Assembly: GCF_002086795.1 (NCBI RefSeq)
Contig: NZ_MVIM01000012.1
Coordinates: 1-64,000, forward strand
DNA: 64,000 nucleotides
Direction of reading: 5' to 3'
From: Mycolicibacterium tusciae
GTDB lineage: Bacteria; Actinomycetota; Actinomycetes; Mycobacteriales; Mycobacteriaceae
The position numbers and the translations under genes were made by a program. Positions 40,260 through 48,986 of this stretch are shown one piece after another (position 1 is the first letter of the stretch; every line of letters begins with the position of its first letter). Under the pieces are notes generated by a model. The model had not been told where the DNA came from. It did not search any database and saw nothing but the letters and a program-made list of their open reading frames with translations.

Positions 40260-41432
40260 GTGGCCTCCACCCAAAGCATTGGTCTGGGGATACCGGCGCC
40301 GCCGGCGCCGACCCTGTCCCCGCGCCGCAGGACGCGCCAGCTCATGGTGGGCGACGTCGGCGTGGGTAGTGACTATCCGATCGCGGTGCAGTCGATGTGC
40401 ACCACGAAGACACACGACATCAACGCGACGCTGCAGCAGATCGCCGAGCTGACGGCCTCGGGCTGCGACATCGTGCGCGTCGCGTGCCCGCGACAGGAAG
40501 ACGCCGACGCGCTGCCCGCGATCGCGAAGAAATCGCAGATCCCCGTCATCGCCGACATCCACTTCCAGCCCAAGTACATCTTCGCCGCAATCGACGCGGG
40601 CTGTGCGGCGGTGCGCGTGAATCCCGGCAACATCAAGGAATTCGACGGCCGGGTCGGGGAAGTCGCCAAAGCCGCAGGGGCGGCGGGCATTCCGATCCGT
40701 ATCGGCGTCAACGCCGGCTCCCTGGACAAGCGATTCATGGAGAAGTACGGCAAGGCCACGCCGGAGGCGCTGGTCGAGTCCGCGCTCTGGGAGGCCTCGC
40801 TGTTCGAGGAGCACGGCTTCGGCGATATCAAGATCAGCGTCAAGCACAACGACCCCGTGGTCATGGTGGCGGCCTACGAACTGCTGGCATCCAAGAGCGA
40901 CTACCCGCTGCACCTTGGCGTGACCGAGGCCGGGCCGGCGTTCCAGGGCACCATCAAGTCCGCCGTCGCGTTCGGGGCGCTGCTGTCCAAGGGCATCGGC
41001 GACACCATCCGTGTCTCGCTGTCCGCGCCGCCCGCCGAAGAGGTCAAGGTCGGTAACCAGATCCTCGAATCGCTGAATCTGCGGCCGCGTGGTCTGGAGA
41101 TCGTGTCGTGCCCGTCGTGTGGCCGCGCGCAGGTCGACGTCTACACCCTGGCCAACGAGGTGACCGCGGGCCTGGAGGGCATGGAGATTCCGCTGCGCGT
41201 CGCGGTGATGGGCTGCGTCGTCAACGGGCCGGGTGAGGCGCGCGAGGCCGACCTCGGCGTGGCGTCCGGCAACGGTAAGGGCCAGATCTTCGTCAAGGGT
41301 GAGGTCATCAAGACCGTCCCCGAGCACCTGATCGTCGAGACGCTGATCGAAGAGGCGATGCGAATCGCCGAAGAAATGGGTCCGGCGTCCGGATCAGACG
41401 CCAGCGGTTCGCCGGTAGTGACCGTAAGCTGA
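40260..41432 (+). CDS. ispG: 4-hydroxy-3-methylbut-2-enyl-diphosphate synthase
   Basis: A 390-residue IspG (GcpE), the penultimate MEP-pathway enzyme, converting MEcPP to HMBPP with a 4Fe-4S cluster. The N-terminal TIM barrel shows VGSDYPIAVQSMCTT and PVIADIHFQPKY. Cluster ligands are CPSCGRAQVD and VMGCVVNGPGEA (three Cys plus a downstream Glu). GTG 40260 has AGGAGAAG upstream. It is the third gene of the conserved dxr-rip1-ispG unit. No redox partner gene is adjacent. Confidence 0.97.
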   Translation: MASTQSIGLGIPAPPAPTLSPRRRTRQLMVGDVGVGSDYPIAVQSMCTTKTHDINATLQQIAELTASGCDIVRVACPRQEDADALPAIAKKSQIPVIADIHFQPKYIFAAIDAGCAAVRVNPGNIKEFDGRVGEVAKAAGAAGIPIRIGVNAGSLDKRFMEKYGKATPEALVESALWEASLFEEHGFGDIKISVKHNDPVVMVAAYELLASKSDYPLHLGVTEAGPAFQGTIKSAVAFGALLSKGIGDTIRVSLSAPPAEEVKVGNQILESLNLRPRGLEIVSCPSCGRAQVDVYTLANEVTAGLEGMEIPLRVAVMGCVVNGPGEAREADLGVASGNGKGQIFVKGEVIKTVPEHLIVETLIEEAMRIAEEMGPASGSDASGSPVVTVS

Positions 41433-41520
41433 GGGATGGCCCTGTGAGCACGGAGCCGCTCCGGCGGCGACATCGGATCGGGGTCACCGCACCGTCACGG
41501 ATCGGTTAGAAAGAGTCTCC

Positions 41521-42375
41521 ATGTCGGCTCCTCCGCTGTTTCGCCGCGTCGATGAACGACGGGTTTCATTGGTACGCGAAGCGGGGGAGGTGTACCGCGT
41601 CCTGGACGAGGATCCGGTCGGCAGCTGCATGGTGGCGTCGCGCGTGGTCGAGCACGGCATCGAGCCCGCGGCGATCGGCGGCGAGCTGTGGACCCGTCGG
41701 CGCCCCACCGAATCCCTCTGTTACGCAGGGGCGAACCTGATCCCGCTGCGCGGCGGCGTCGATGACATGTACGCGTTCGCCGACAAGGCGATGAGCACCG
41801 CTCGGCGTTGCTCGTCTTTGGTCGGCCGCGCCGAGATGGTGCTCCCGATGTGGCAGCGGCTCGAGCATGCCTGGGGCGCGGCCCGCGACGTGCGTGAGCA
41901 TCAACCGCTGATGGCGCTGAGCACTCCGCCCATCTGCGCGATCGACCCGAATGTCCGCCAGGTGCGCGCCGACGAGCTCGATTCATACCTGGTCGCGGCC
42001 ATCGACATGTTCATCGGCGAGGTGGGCATCGACCCGCGGATCGGTGACGGCGGCCGCGGTTACCGGCGCCGCGTCGCGGGATTGATCGCCGCCGGCCGCG
42101 CGTGGGCCCGCTTCGAACGGGGCCAGGTGGTCTTCAAGGCGGAGGTCGGATCCCAGTCGCCGTCCGTCGGGCAGATTCAGGGCGTGTGGGTCCATCCCGA
42201 TTGGCGCGGCCACGGAATCGGCACCGCGGGGACGGCGACCCTGGCCGCGGCGGTGGTCCGCGGTGGGCGCACCGCGAGCCTGTACGTGAACAGCTTCAAC
42301 ACCGTCGCCCGCGCCACCTATGACCGGATCGGCTTCACACAGGTCGGCACGTTCGCGACCGTTCTGCTCGACTGA
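41521..42375 (+). CDS. GNAT acetyltransferase, Rv2867c-like
   Basis: A 284-residue protein with a DUF4081-type N-terminal half (LDEDPVGSCMVASRVVEHG, then LCYAGANLIPLRG). The C-terminal GNAT domain has acetyl-CoA loop VHPDWRGHGIGTAGTATL and the NSFNTVARATYDRIGF strand-helix. It matches Rv2867c in length and position after ispG. Substrate unknown. The 88-bp gap before it holds no strong promoter. Confidence 0.9.
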   Translation: MSAPPLFRRVDERRVSLVREAGEVYRVLDEDPVGSCMVASRVVEHGIEPAAIGGELWTRRRPTESLCYAGANLIPLRGGVDDMYAFADKAMSTARRCSSLVGRAEMVLPMWQRLEHAWGAARDVREHQPLMALSTPPICAIDPNVRQVRADELDSYLVAAIDMFIGEVGIDPRIGDGGRGYRRRVAGLIAAGRAWARFERGQVVFKAEVGSQSPSVGQIQGVWVHPDWRGHGIGTAGTATLAAAVVRGGRTASLYVNSFNTVARATYDRIGFTQVGTFATVLLD

Positions 42376-42388
42376 TTCCGGGTGCCTC

Positions 42389-42400
42389 TACGCTCGGGGA
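42389..42400 (+). promoter_or_regulatory. Leaderless promoter -10
   Basis: TACGCT (42389-42394), 6 nt, ATG 42401. This hexamer differs in one base from the CACGCT of the recurring element, which supports reading that element as a -10. Confidence 0.5.
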
Positions 42401-43060
42401 ATGACCGATGACGATCCAAGAGTCGAACGCCGCGAGATCGCCGATGCGCTGATGCGCGCGCTCGAACGGCGCCACGAGCTCCTCGATGTCGTCGTCAAAG
42501 CCGAGGACTACGACGCCGCGATCGGGGCAATCGCAAGCCATCTCGGCACTTCGACCGCCGCTGCCGAGGCCGTGCTGCGGTTGTCTTTCGATCGGCTCAC
42601 CAAGGTTTCGCGCCGGAGAATCGCGGCCGAACTCGAGGACCTCAACAATCAGCTGACCTTCACCAGGGGTGAGCCCGCGAGGCGGGTCGATGCCATCGTG
42701 CTGCGGCCCTTCGCCGCCGACGCCGATCGCGACATCTTCGCCGCGCGCACCGCCGACGTGCAGGAGGCGGGCGACGGTTCGCGGGCGCCCGCCGGAGAAC
42801 TCGAGCACGAGATACAGGCCGGGCTGCAGCGCGTCGACGCCGAGGATGCGGCATGGCTGGTCGCGATCCACGGTCCGCAGAAGATCGGCATGGTCTTCGG
42901 CGATCTTGTGGCCGGTGAGGTCAACGTCCGGATCTGGATCCACCCGGACTACCGCAAGCAGGGCTACGGCACCGCGGTGCTTCGCAAGTCGCGCTCGGAG
43001 ATGGCCGCCTTTTTCCCTGCCGTGCCGTTGGTGGTGCGGGCTCCGGCAGCGGGCCCGTAG
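42401..43060 (+). CDS. GNAT-like protein with gyrase-A-like coiled coil
   Basis: A 219-residue two-part protein. Residues about 8-78 (ALMRALERRHELLDVVVKAEDYDAAIGAIASHLG, AVLRLSFDRLTKVSRRRIAAELEDLNNQL) look like the coiled-coil/tail segment of GyrA/ParC, where AILDMRLxRLT-type helices end the breakage-reunion domain. The C-terminal part (about 140-219) has a GNAT-type acetyl-CoA loop HPDYRKQGYGTAVLRKS but lacks the last GNAT strands. In M. tuberculosis a RelBE pair occupies this interval. Function unknown; the fusion is noteworthy. Confidence 0.65.
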   Translation: MTDDDPRVERREIADALMRALERRHELLDVVVKAEDYDAAIGAIASHLGTSTAAAEAVLRLSFDRLTKVSRRRIAAELEDLNNQLTFTRGEPARRVDAIVLRPFAADADRDIFAARTADVQEAGDGSRAPAGELEHEIQAGLQRVDAEDAAWLVAIHGPQKIGMVFGDLVAGEVNVRIWIHPDYRKQGYGTAVLRKSRSEMAAFFPAVPLVVRAPAAGP

Positions 43061-43138
43061 CCCGCGTCGAAATCAATTCGTGGAATTCGTTGCGCGCCTC
43101 CACGATCTTGAGGTCTCGGATTCGTAACATCTGCCTCA

Positions 43139-44947
43139 ATGGCAACTTCAGTATCACGTGTTACCGCCCTCCTGATGGTCGCGGCGGTGGTCATCGCCTT
43201 CGGGCCGGCCTGTACACCCAAGCCCGACGGGCCCGAGCCGACGGCTGAGCAGTTCTTCGCCGCGTTGATCGCCGGGGACACCGGGGCCGCCGCCGAATTG
43301 AGCGACCGACCCGCGGATGCGCGCCAAGCGCTCAACAATGCGTGGGCCGGCCTGCAGGCAACCCACCTCGACGCGCAGATCCTCAGCTCGAAGTACGCCG
43401 AGGACACCGGCAGTGTCGCCTACCGCTACACCTGGCATCTGCCCAAGGACCGCACGTGGACCTACGACGGGCAGCTCAACATGGTCCGCAACGAGGGCCG
43501 CTGGGAAGTGCGCTGGAGTGCCACCGGGGTGCACCCGAAGCTCGGCGAGAACCAGACGCTGGCGCTGCGCGCCGACCCGCCGCGACGGGCCTCGGTCAAC
43601 GAACGTGGCGGCACCGACGTCCTGGTGCCCGGCTACCTCTACAACATCTCGCTCGACGCGCAGGCGGCGGCCGGTTCGCTGATGACGACGTCGCGCGCGG
43701 TCGTCGATGCGCTGCGGCCGTTCGACAACACACTGGGCCCGCAGCGCCTCGCCGAGCAGGCGAGTTCGTCGAAAAAGCCGATGTACCTGATCACGCTTCG
43801 GCAGTCCGACCACGACCGGGTGGCGGGCGCGATCGGAGCGCTGCCGGGCGTGGTGATCACGGCGCAGGCCGAATTGCTGCCGACCGATGAGACATTCGCG
43901 CCCGCGATCGTCAACGAGGTCAAGAAGGCGGTGGTCGACGAGCTCGACGGCCAAGCGGGATGGCGCGTGGTGAGCGTCAATCAGAACAACGTCGACGTCG
44001 ACGTGCTCAACGAGGTGGCGGGCGAGCCGGCGCCATCGATCACGATCAGTCTCGACCGTGCCGTGCAGAATGCCGCGCAGAACGCCGTCAACTTCACCGG
44101 CAAGCCCGCGATGATCGTGGCGATCAAGCCATCCACCGGCGAGATCCTGGCTGTCTCGCAGAACGCCTCGGCCAACGCGCAGGGGCCGCTGGCCACCACG
44201 GGCCTCTACCCGCCGGGGTCGACGTTCAAGATGGTCACCGCGGGGGCGGCGATGGAGCGTGACATGGCCACTCCCAATACGCTGCTGCCCTGCCCGGGCA
44301 CCATGGACATCGGCCATCGCACCGTGCCCAATTACGGCGGGTTCGATCTCGGCACCGTGCCGATGTCGCGGGCGTTCGCCAGTTCGTGCAACACGACCTT
44401 CGCGGAACTGGCGAGCCGGATGCCGCCGCGCGGGTTGACGCAGGCAGCCGCGAAGTACGGCATCGGCACGGATTACGCGATCGAGGGTATGACCACCGTC
44501 ACCGGCTCGGTACCGCCGACGGTGGACCTCGCCGAACGCACCGAGGACGGCTTTGGACAGGGCAAGGTCGTCGTCAGCCCCTTCGGCATGGCGCTGGCCG
44601 CAGCGACGGTCGCAGCCGGGAAAACGCCTGTGCCACAACTGATCGAAGGCCGCCATACCCAGGTCACCGGTGACCTGACGCCGATAAGTCCGAAGATTCT
44701 CGACGGCTTGCGGCCGATGATGCGGTTGGTTGTCACCAACGGCACCGCCAAGGATCTCCAGGGCGCGGGTGACGTGCGGGGTAAGACCGGGGAGGCGGAG
44801 TTCGCGGGTGGCTCGCATTCGTGGTTCGCCGGGTACCGCGGTGACATGGCGTTCGCGGCGCTGATCGTCGGCGGCGGATCCTCGGAGTACGCGGTGCGGA
44901 TGCTCAAGTTGATGTTCGACTCGCTGCCGCCGAGCTACCTGGCCTGA
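43139..44947 (+). CDS. Penicillin-binding transpeptidase lipoprotein, Rv2864c-like
   Basis: A 602-residue class B penicillin-binding protein, the length of Rv2864c (603). The signal peptide ends at FGPAC, a lipobox Cys at residue 25. An NTF2-like MecA-N domain follows (about 33-145), then a dimerisation domain and the transpeptidase domain. Active-site motifs are Ser361-T-F-Lys364, Ser416-C-Asn418 and Lys549-Thr-Gly551. It cross-links peptidoglycan on the outer face of the membrane and is related to low-affinity PBPs. TAACAT (43125-43130) is 8 nt before the ATG. Confidence 0.95.
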   Translation: MATSVSRVTALLMVAAVVIAFGPACTPKPDGPEPTAEQFFAALIAGDTGAAAELSDRPADARQALNNAWAGLQATHLDAQILSSKYAEDTGSVAYRYTWHLPKDRTWTYDGQLNMVRNEGRWEVRWSATGVHPKLGENQTLALRADPPRRASVNERGGTDVLVPGYLYNISLDAQAAAGSLMTTSRAVVDALRPFDNTLGPQRLAEQASSSKKPMYLITLRQSDHDRVAGAIGALPGVVITAQAELLPTDETFAPAIVNEVKKAVVDELDGQAGWRVVSVNQNNVDVDVLNEVAGEPAPSITISLDRAVQNAAQNAVNFTGKPAMIVAIKPSTGEILAVSQNASANAQGPLATTGLYPPGSTFKMVTAGAAMERDMATPNTLLPCPGTMDIGHRTVPNYGGFDLGTVPMSRAFASSCNTTFAELASRMPPRGLTQAAAKYGIGTDYAIEGMTTVTGSVPPTVDLAERTEDGFGQGKVVVSPFGMALAAATVAAGKTPVPQLIEGRHTQVTGDLTPISPKILDGLRPMMRLVVTNGTAKDLQGAGDVRGKTGEAEFAGGSHSWFAGYRGDMAFAALIVGGGSSEYAVRMLKLMFDSLPPSYLA

Positions 44948-44997
44948 GCCCGCACGGGTTCGATCCCAACCGGCCGCGGCGGTACCGTTGAACCGTT

Positions 44998-45606
44998 ATG
45001 ACAGGGCTCGATGACCAACGTGGGATGCGCATCTCCGACGCGCAGGCAGCGATGCGCATCTCCGATGCGGATCGCAACGGGACGTTGCGCCGGCTGCACA
45101 ACGCCGTCGCCCTCGGGTTGATCGACATCGACGAATTCGAAGAGCGCTCGGCGCTGGTGTCGAGTGCGCGGCTGCACACCGACCTCGACAACCTCGTCGG
45201 TGATCTGCCTGGACCTGGCGCAATCGTCACGACGGCCACCGACCGCGTGGAGTTGCGGGGCGTGCTCGGCTCGCTCAAGCGCCAGGGGGAGTGGATCGTG
45301 CCGACGCGGTTGGCGTTACATCGGCGGGTCGGCTCGGTTGACCTCGACCTGACCAAGGCGCGCTTCGCGGGGTCCATCGTCGTGGTGGAACTCGACCTGA
45401 AGTTCGGTGGGCTCGACCTTCGGCTGCCCGACGGCGCCAGCGCATCGATCGACGACGTCGAGGTGGTCGTCGGCAGCGCTCACGATCACCGCAAGGACGC
45501 ACCCGCCGAAGGCAATCCGCACGTCATCCTCACCGGAAAGGTGGTCTGCGGGTCCGTCGACATTCGTGGGCCACGCAAAGGCTTGCGTTTCGGGCGTATC
45601 ACTTGA
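44998..45606 (+). CDS. DUF1707 (SHOCT-like) domain protein
   Basis: A 202-residue protein. The N-terminal DUF1707 helices (MRISDADRNGTLRRLHNAVALGLIDIDEFEERSALV) are followed by a beta-rich C-terminal region (GVLGSLKRQGEWIVPTRLALHRRVGSVDLDL and so on) of the type seen in cell-wall-active regulatory proteins. The first two blocks are a tandem duplication: MRISDAQAA then MRISDADRN, 27 bp each. Function unknown. Its end overlaps the sulfotransferase gene by 8 nt tail to tail. Confidence 0.8.
   Translation: MTGLDDQRGMRISDAQAAMRISDADRNGTLRRLHNAVALGLIDIDEFEERSALVSSARLHTDLDNLVGDLPGPGAIVTTATDRVELRGVLGSLKRQGEWIVPTRLALHRRVGSVDLDLTKARFAGSIVVVELDLKFGGLDLRLPDGASASIDDVEVVVGSAHDHRKDAPAEGNPHVILTGKVVCGSVDIRGPRKGLRFGRIT
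45025..45078 (+). repeat. 27-bp tandem duplication at the start of the DUF1707 domain
   Basis: Two 27-bp units (45025-45051 and 45052-45078). The first 14 bases, ATGCGCATCTCCGA, are identical, as is the preceding G. Both begin with an in-frame ATG, so the second could serve as an internal start. Confidence 0.75.
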
Positions 45607-46780
45607 GCGGCTCGTCGGGGACCCCGAACCGCTGCTGATATTCGCGCACCTGCTCACGCACCGCTCCGGCGTCAAGCCCCGTGTCGTCCCACGTGTAGCG
45701 GCCACCGCCACCATCGCCGGGGTGAGCGGCCAGGAACGCGCGCATCTTCTGCTCGGCCGTGGGCGAAAGTTCGCGTCCGAGTTCGGCATACAGCGCGCGA
45801 ATGGTGGCGAACGGGTCGCGGACGAAATCGGCGAACTGTACGTCCACGATCCGATGTCCGGCCAGCGCCTCTGAATCCCGCAGTTTCATCCCCCGTTCGA
45901 GGCCGACCACGATCTCTTCGCATGACTGCCCTGCGCAGTCGGTGATCGAACTGTCGTCGGATGCGAGACGACGCAGGTGGTGGGTCAGTGCGCTGATCGA
46001 CGAGATCACGTTGAGCGGGTCGCGGTGGTTCTGCACGATGAGCGCGTCGGGATATTCGGCGACCAGCGCGTCGAGCTGCCACAGATGCGCGGGCGACTTC
46101 AACAGCCAGAAACAGGCCCCGCCGGGCACCCCGGATTGCAAGTGCTGCAGGAACGTTCGGTGATAGCGATAGGCAGGCCGGTGGTCGGCGTCGTACAGGA
46201 GCCACCGGTAGTACGTCGGCAGGCGGTACTGCACGGAGAAGATCATGCTGCAGAACTGTCCCGCGGTGATCCGTACGCATTCCTGGCCATGAAGCGCGCC
46301 CATCGGATGGAACGCCAGGAGCCCGGGAACGATCTGCTCTGACATCTCGATGCTCGCCTGGGTTTCGGCGATGCGGGGGTCAGTGGCATACGTCTCCGGC
46401 CGGGGCAGGGGGTGTGGGTTGTCCACCTCCCAGGTCAGTGGGGGCCGCAGCTCGGGGTCCTGCGCGAGGAGGTCGAACAGGATGGTGGTGCCGGTGCGTG
46501 GCTGCCCGACGATGAATATGGGCCTGCTGATCTGCTGCGCGGCGACGGCGGGATTCTCCTTGCGCCACTTGGTGATCTGCAGTCGGCTGACCATGGGCCG
46601 GATGATGTCGAGCACCGCGATCTCGACGCCGAGATCGTTCAGGCGTGCCTCGGTGACCAGTCCGTCGCACAACAGGTTCAGCCCTTCGCGCCAGCTGTCG
46701 TCGCCGCCGAAGTCGTCGCTGGCCGCCATCTCGCACGCCTGCTCGACGAGCAGGCCGGGCTGGAAACGCTCGCCGCTCAC
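45599..46780 (-). CDS. Sulfotransferase-family protein
   Basis: A 393-residue PAPS-dependent sulfotransferase-like protein. IFIVGQPRTGTTILFDLLAQDP (about residue 88) is the 5'-phosphosulfate loop, and LIVQNHRDPLNVISSISALTHH is the 3'-phosphate-binding region. Mycobacteria use such enzymes to sulfate glycolipids and menaquinone, but many members have unknown acceptors. GTG 46780 overlaps the stop of the DUF1214 gene (GTGA), so the two act together. Confidence 0.88.
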   Translation of the reverse strand: MSGERFQPGLLVEQACEMAASDDFGGDDSWREGLNLLCDGLVTEARLNDLGVEIAVLDIIRPMVSRLQITKWRKENPAVAAQQISRPIFIVGQPRTGTTILFDLLAQDPELRPPLTWEVDNPHPLPRPETYATDPRIAETQASIEMSEQIVPGLLAFHPMGALHGQECVRITAGQFCSMIFSVQYRLPTYYRWLLYDADHRPAYRYHRTFLQHLQSGVPGGACFWLLKSPAHLWQLDALVAEYPDALIVQNHRDPLNVISSISALTHHLRRLASDDSSITDCAGQSCEEIVVGLERGMKLRDSEALAGHRIVDVQFADFVRDPFATIRALYAELGRELSPTAEQKMRAFLAAHPGDGGGGRYTWDDTGLDAGAVREQVREYQQRFGVPDEPLK

Positions 46781-47871
46781 GACACGTCCCCGCCGTGCCG
46801 GACGCTGGTCTGGACGTCCGGCGGGGCGGGGTTGTCGAGCCACCGCAGCACGATGAAGCCGCGGCGCCGACCGCCGGTATCCAGCCAGTGGCCGTGACCG
46901 AAGTCTTTGGCCCCGATGGCGATTCGCACGGTACCGTTGTCGCCCGGCGCGACCCCCTTGTTGGTGACGGAGCTATGGCGATGCCGAGGCTCCAGGCACT
47001 CGTGCCAGATGCTCTCCAGCGTCACGTTCCAGTACCGCGTGTTGGGTGGCTGGATCTCGAGTACGAGCGACTCGTCGGGCTCGAGCCCAAAGGTGCCGAT
47101 CATGTAGAGGTTGTCGGGTGTGGTGTCCGCGCCACCGAGTTCGGCGGCCTCGGCGGTCATCAGTTTGTTCGGCTGGTCGAGCAGTTCGGGTTTGATCGTG
47201 CGGTGCATCGTGGCCAGCTTGACGATCGTCCATGCCATCGCGGTGAACTGTTGTGCAGCAACGTCATCGGTGATCGGCCGCAGCGGATCGGGATCGAGGG
47301 ATTCGATATGCATGGTGGCGGGCTCTTCGATCGCGAAGTCGCCGATGTACTCGCGGACGACGATCGACGAGGCGTCCTCCGGGATGGACACCCATTGGGC
47401 CGAACCGAGCACTTGGCCCGACGGCTCGGTGGGGGAGAACAGCAATTCGAACCTGCCGGAGTCGAGTACGAGGTCGGTGTCGCTGACGTATCCCGACATG
47501 CGTCGTGGCGTCAGGCCGGTGCCGGCAAGCACTTGGTAGCCGAGGTAGGCGGTGGTGCCGCGGGTGCCGGTGACGCGGTAGGCGCGATCGCCGCGGATCA
47601 TCGCCAACAGGTAGCGGCCGTCGGGGTTGGGGCCCCCGATCATCCGGGTGTCGGAGCACATGTCGAAGAATGCCGGACGTTCGGGGTCGGCCTGGACGGA
47701 CAGTTCCGAGCACAGTCCGATGATCTTCGCGACGACCTGAAGGCCCTCGATGAGCTCCCGCTCGTCGATTGCGTCCGCGGTCACCGACTTGGTGAGGTCG
47801 GCCAGCATCTGTTGAACCAACTGCCAGGATTCCAGGGTTTTCGGCGCGGCCGTGTTGCCATCGATGTCCAC
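46777..47871 (-). CDS. DUF1214-domain protein
   Basis: A protein of about 364 residues ending in a DUF1214 domain (LVLEIQPPNTRYWNVTLESIWHE, then GHWLDTGGRRRGFIVLRWLDNP). The N-terminal half (SWQLVQQMLADLTKSVTADAI, then DGRYLLAMIRGDRAYRVTGTRGTTAYLGYQV) resembles the DUF1254-linked part of such proteins. GTG 47871 is adopted because it leaves the 15-bp palindrome outside the gene; ATG 47892 or 47889 would place it inside. Function unknown, often found with sulfotransferases in mycobacteria. Divergent from its probable TetR regulator. Confidence 0.78.
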   Translation of the reverse strand: MDIDGNTAAPKTLESWQLVQQMLADLTKSVTADAIDERELIEGLQVVAKIIGLCSELSVQADPERPAFFDMCSDTRMIGGPNPDGRYLLAMIRGDRAYRVTGTRGTTAYLGYQVLAGTGLTPRRMSGYVSDTDLVLDSGRFELLFSPTEPSGQVLGSAQWVSIPEDASSIVVREYIGDFAIEEPATMHIESLDPDPLRPITDDVAAQQFTAMAWTIVKLATMHRTIKPELLDQPNKLMTAEAAELGGADTTPDNLYMIGTFGLEPDESLVLEIQPPNTRYWNVTLESIWHECLEPRHRHSSVTNKGVAPGDNGTVRIAIGAKDFGHGHWLDTGGRRRGFIVLRWLDNPAPPDVQTSVRHGGDVS

Positions 47872-47873
47872 AG

Positions 47874-47888
47874 TGAGACATAGTCTCA
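47874..47888. promoter_or_regulatory. 15-bp palindrome between divergent start codons
   Basis: TGAGAC ATA GTCTCA (47874-47888), a perfect 6-bp inverted repeat. It lies 2 nt from the TetR ATG (47891) and 2 nt from the GTG at 47871. A further GTCTCA half-site follows at 47900-47905. Strong operator candidate for the TetR protein. Confidence 0.75.
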
Positions 47889-47890
47889 TC

Positions 47891-48493
47891 ATGGACGTCG
47901 TCTCACCAGAGAATTCGCGGGAAAGTCTGACGGTCCGCAGGCAGCGGGCCACGCGATCCCGCATCGCGACGGCGGCGGCACAGCGAGTCGCCGAAAACGG
48001 CCTGGCCGGGGTGACGGTCGAGCAGATCGCGGCGGCGGCCGAGGTCGGGCGCGCGACGTTCTTCCGGTATTTCAGCTCAAAGGAGGACGCCGTCGCCGAG
48101 GGGATGACAACGCGGTGGCTGGATGCGATCACGGCGGTCATCGCCAAGCAGCCTGCGGGGTTGTCGGCGAGCGACGCGGTGATCGCGGGGTTCGGCGACC
48201 TGGGTGACGGCTTCGAGGCGATCAGCGCCCAGGTCCGTGACCTGGCCATATTGACCCGGTCATCGCCCGCGCTCAGCGCGTGGACGCTGCAGATCTATCT
48301 GCGCTACGAGGCCGTCATCGCGGACTTGGTGGCCCCGCGTATCGGTGATCTGACCGCCGACGACCCGCGGCCGAGGCTCATCGGTGCATTGGCCATGGCC
48401 TCGGTGCGGATCGCACTGGACGACTGGCTGCTGCACGGCGGATCGCTGCCTGTCCGCGTGCGGTCGGCGTTGTCGGCGCTGCGCGTCGACTAG
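47891..48493 (+). CDS. TetR family transcriptional regulator
   Basis: A 200-residue TetR protein: VRRQRATRSRIATAAAQRVAENG, then VTVEQIAAAAEVGRATFFRYFSSKEDAV as the DNA-binding domain. The GRATFFRYF recognition helix is typical of the mycobacterial TetR group with a C-terminal MftR-like half. Its start overlaps the palindrome region, implying tight autoregulation plus control of the DUF1214/sulfotransferase pair. It converges with the SnoaL-like gene. Confidence 0.9.
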   Translation: MDVVSPENSRESLTVRRQRATRSRIATAAAQRVAENGLAGVTVEQIAAAAEVGRATFFRYFSSKEDAVAEGMTTRWLDAITAVIAKQPAGLSASDAVIAGFGDLGDGFEAISAQVRDLAILTRSSPALSAWTLQIYLRYEAVIADLVAPRIGDLTADDPRPRLIGALAMASVRIALDDWLLHGGSLPVRVRSALSALRVD

Positions 48494-48498
48494 TCAGA

Positions 48499-48945
48499 TC
48501 ACCGCTTGAACAGCTGAGTGCCGGTGCGCACCAGCCGCTCCCACCCGGCCGGGCGGCCGACGAGCTTGCCGATGAGCGGCGTCGAATCGAAATAGGAAAC
48601 TCGTTCGGCGACAAGGCCGTCGGTGAAGGTGAACCGGTCGACGGCGTCCCAGGCGATGGGCTTGCCGCCGTATGTGCCGCTGAGCGTGAACTCGATGAAC
48701 ACCTCGTGACCGCCATGACCGACGCGATGCACGTCGGCATGCAGGTCGGGAATCAGGGCGAACAGTCGCTGAAATGCCTCGCGGCAGGCCTGCTTGCCGC
48801 GAAGGGTGCCCATCATCGGCTGGGTCAGCACGATGTCCTCGCTCCATAGCGCCTCGTGCTTGGCCAGATCGGGTGTGCGCCACGTCGCGGCGAACTGTTC
48901 GGCGAATCGGGCGGCGAACTGCTCGTCTACCTCGTCGATGGTCAT
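48499..48945 (-). CDS. SnoaL-like/NTF2-fold protein
   Basis: A 148-residue NTF2-fold protein: FAEQFAATWRTPDLAKHEALWSEDIVLTQPMMGTLRGKQACREAFQRLF, then FTFTDGLVAERVSYFDSTPLI. These are typical of nuclear-transport-factor-like hydrolases or isomerases with an unassigned substrate. TACATT lies 8 nt before its ATG on the minus strand. It is divergent from mapB. Confidence 0.82.
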   Translation of the reverse strand: MTIDEVDEQFAARFAEQFAATWRTPDLAKHEALWSEDIVLTQPMMGTLRGKQACREAFQRLFALIPDLHADVHRVGHGGHEVFIEFTLSGTYGGKPIAWDAVDRFTFTDGLVAERVSYFDSTPLIGKLVGRPAGWERLVRTGTQLFKR

Positions 48946-48974
48946 GACCGTCGAATGTAGTGGCCGCCGCCGAC

Positions 48975-48986
48975 TATTCTGGCGTC
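48975..48986 (+). promoter_or_regulatory. Leaderless promoter -10 of mapB
   Basis: TATTCT (48975-48980), 6 nt, ATG 48987. A close match to TANNNT with exact leaderless spacing. Confidence 0.6.

Noticed and set aside
41444..41509. 21-codon GTG-started frame between ispG and the Rv2867c-like gene.
   Set aside because: No ribosome site, no promoter at leaderless spacing and no conservation evidence.
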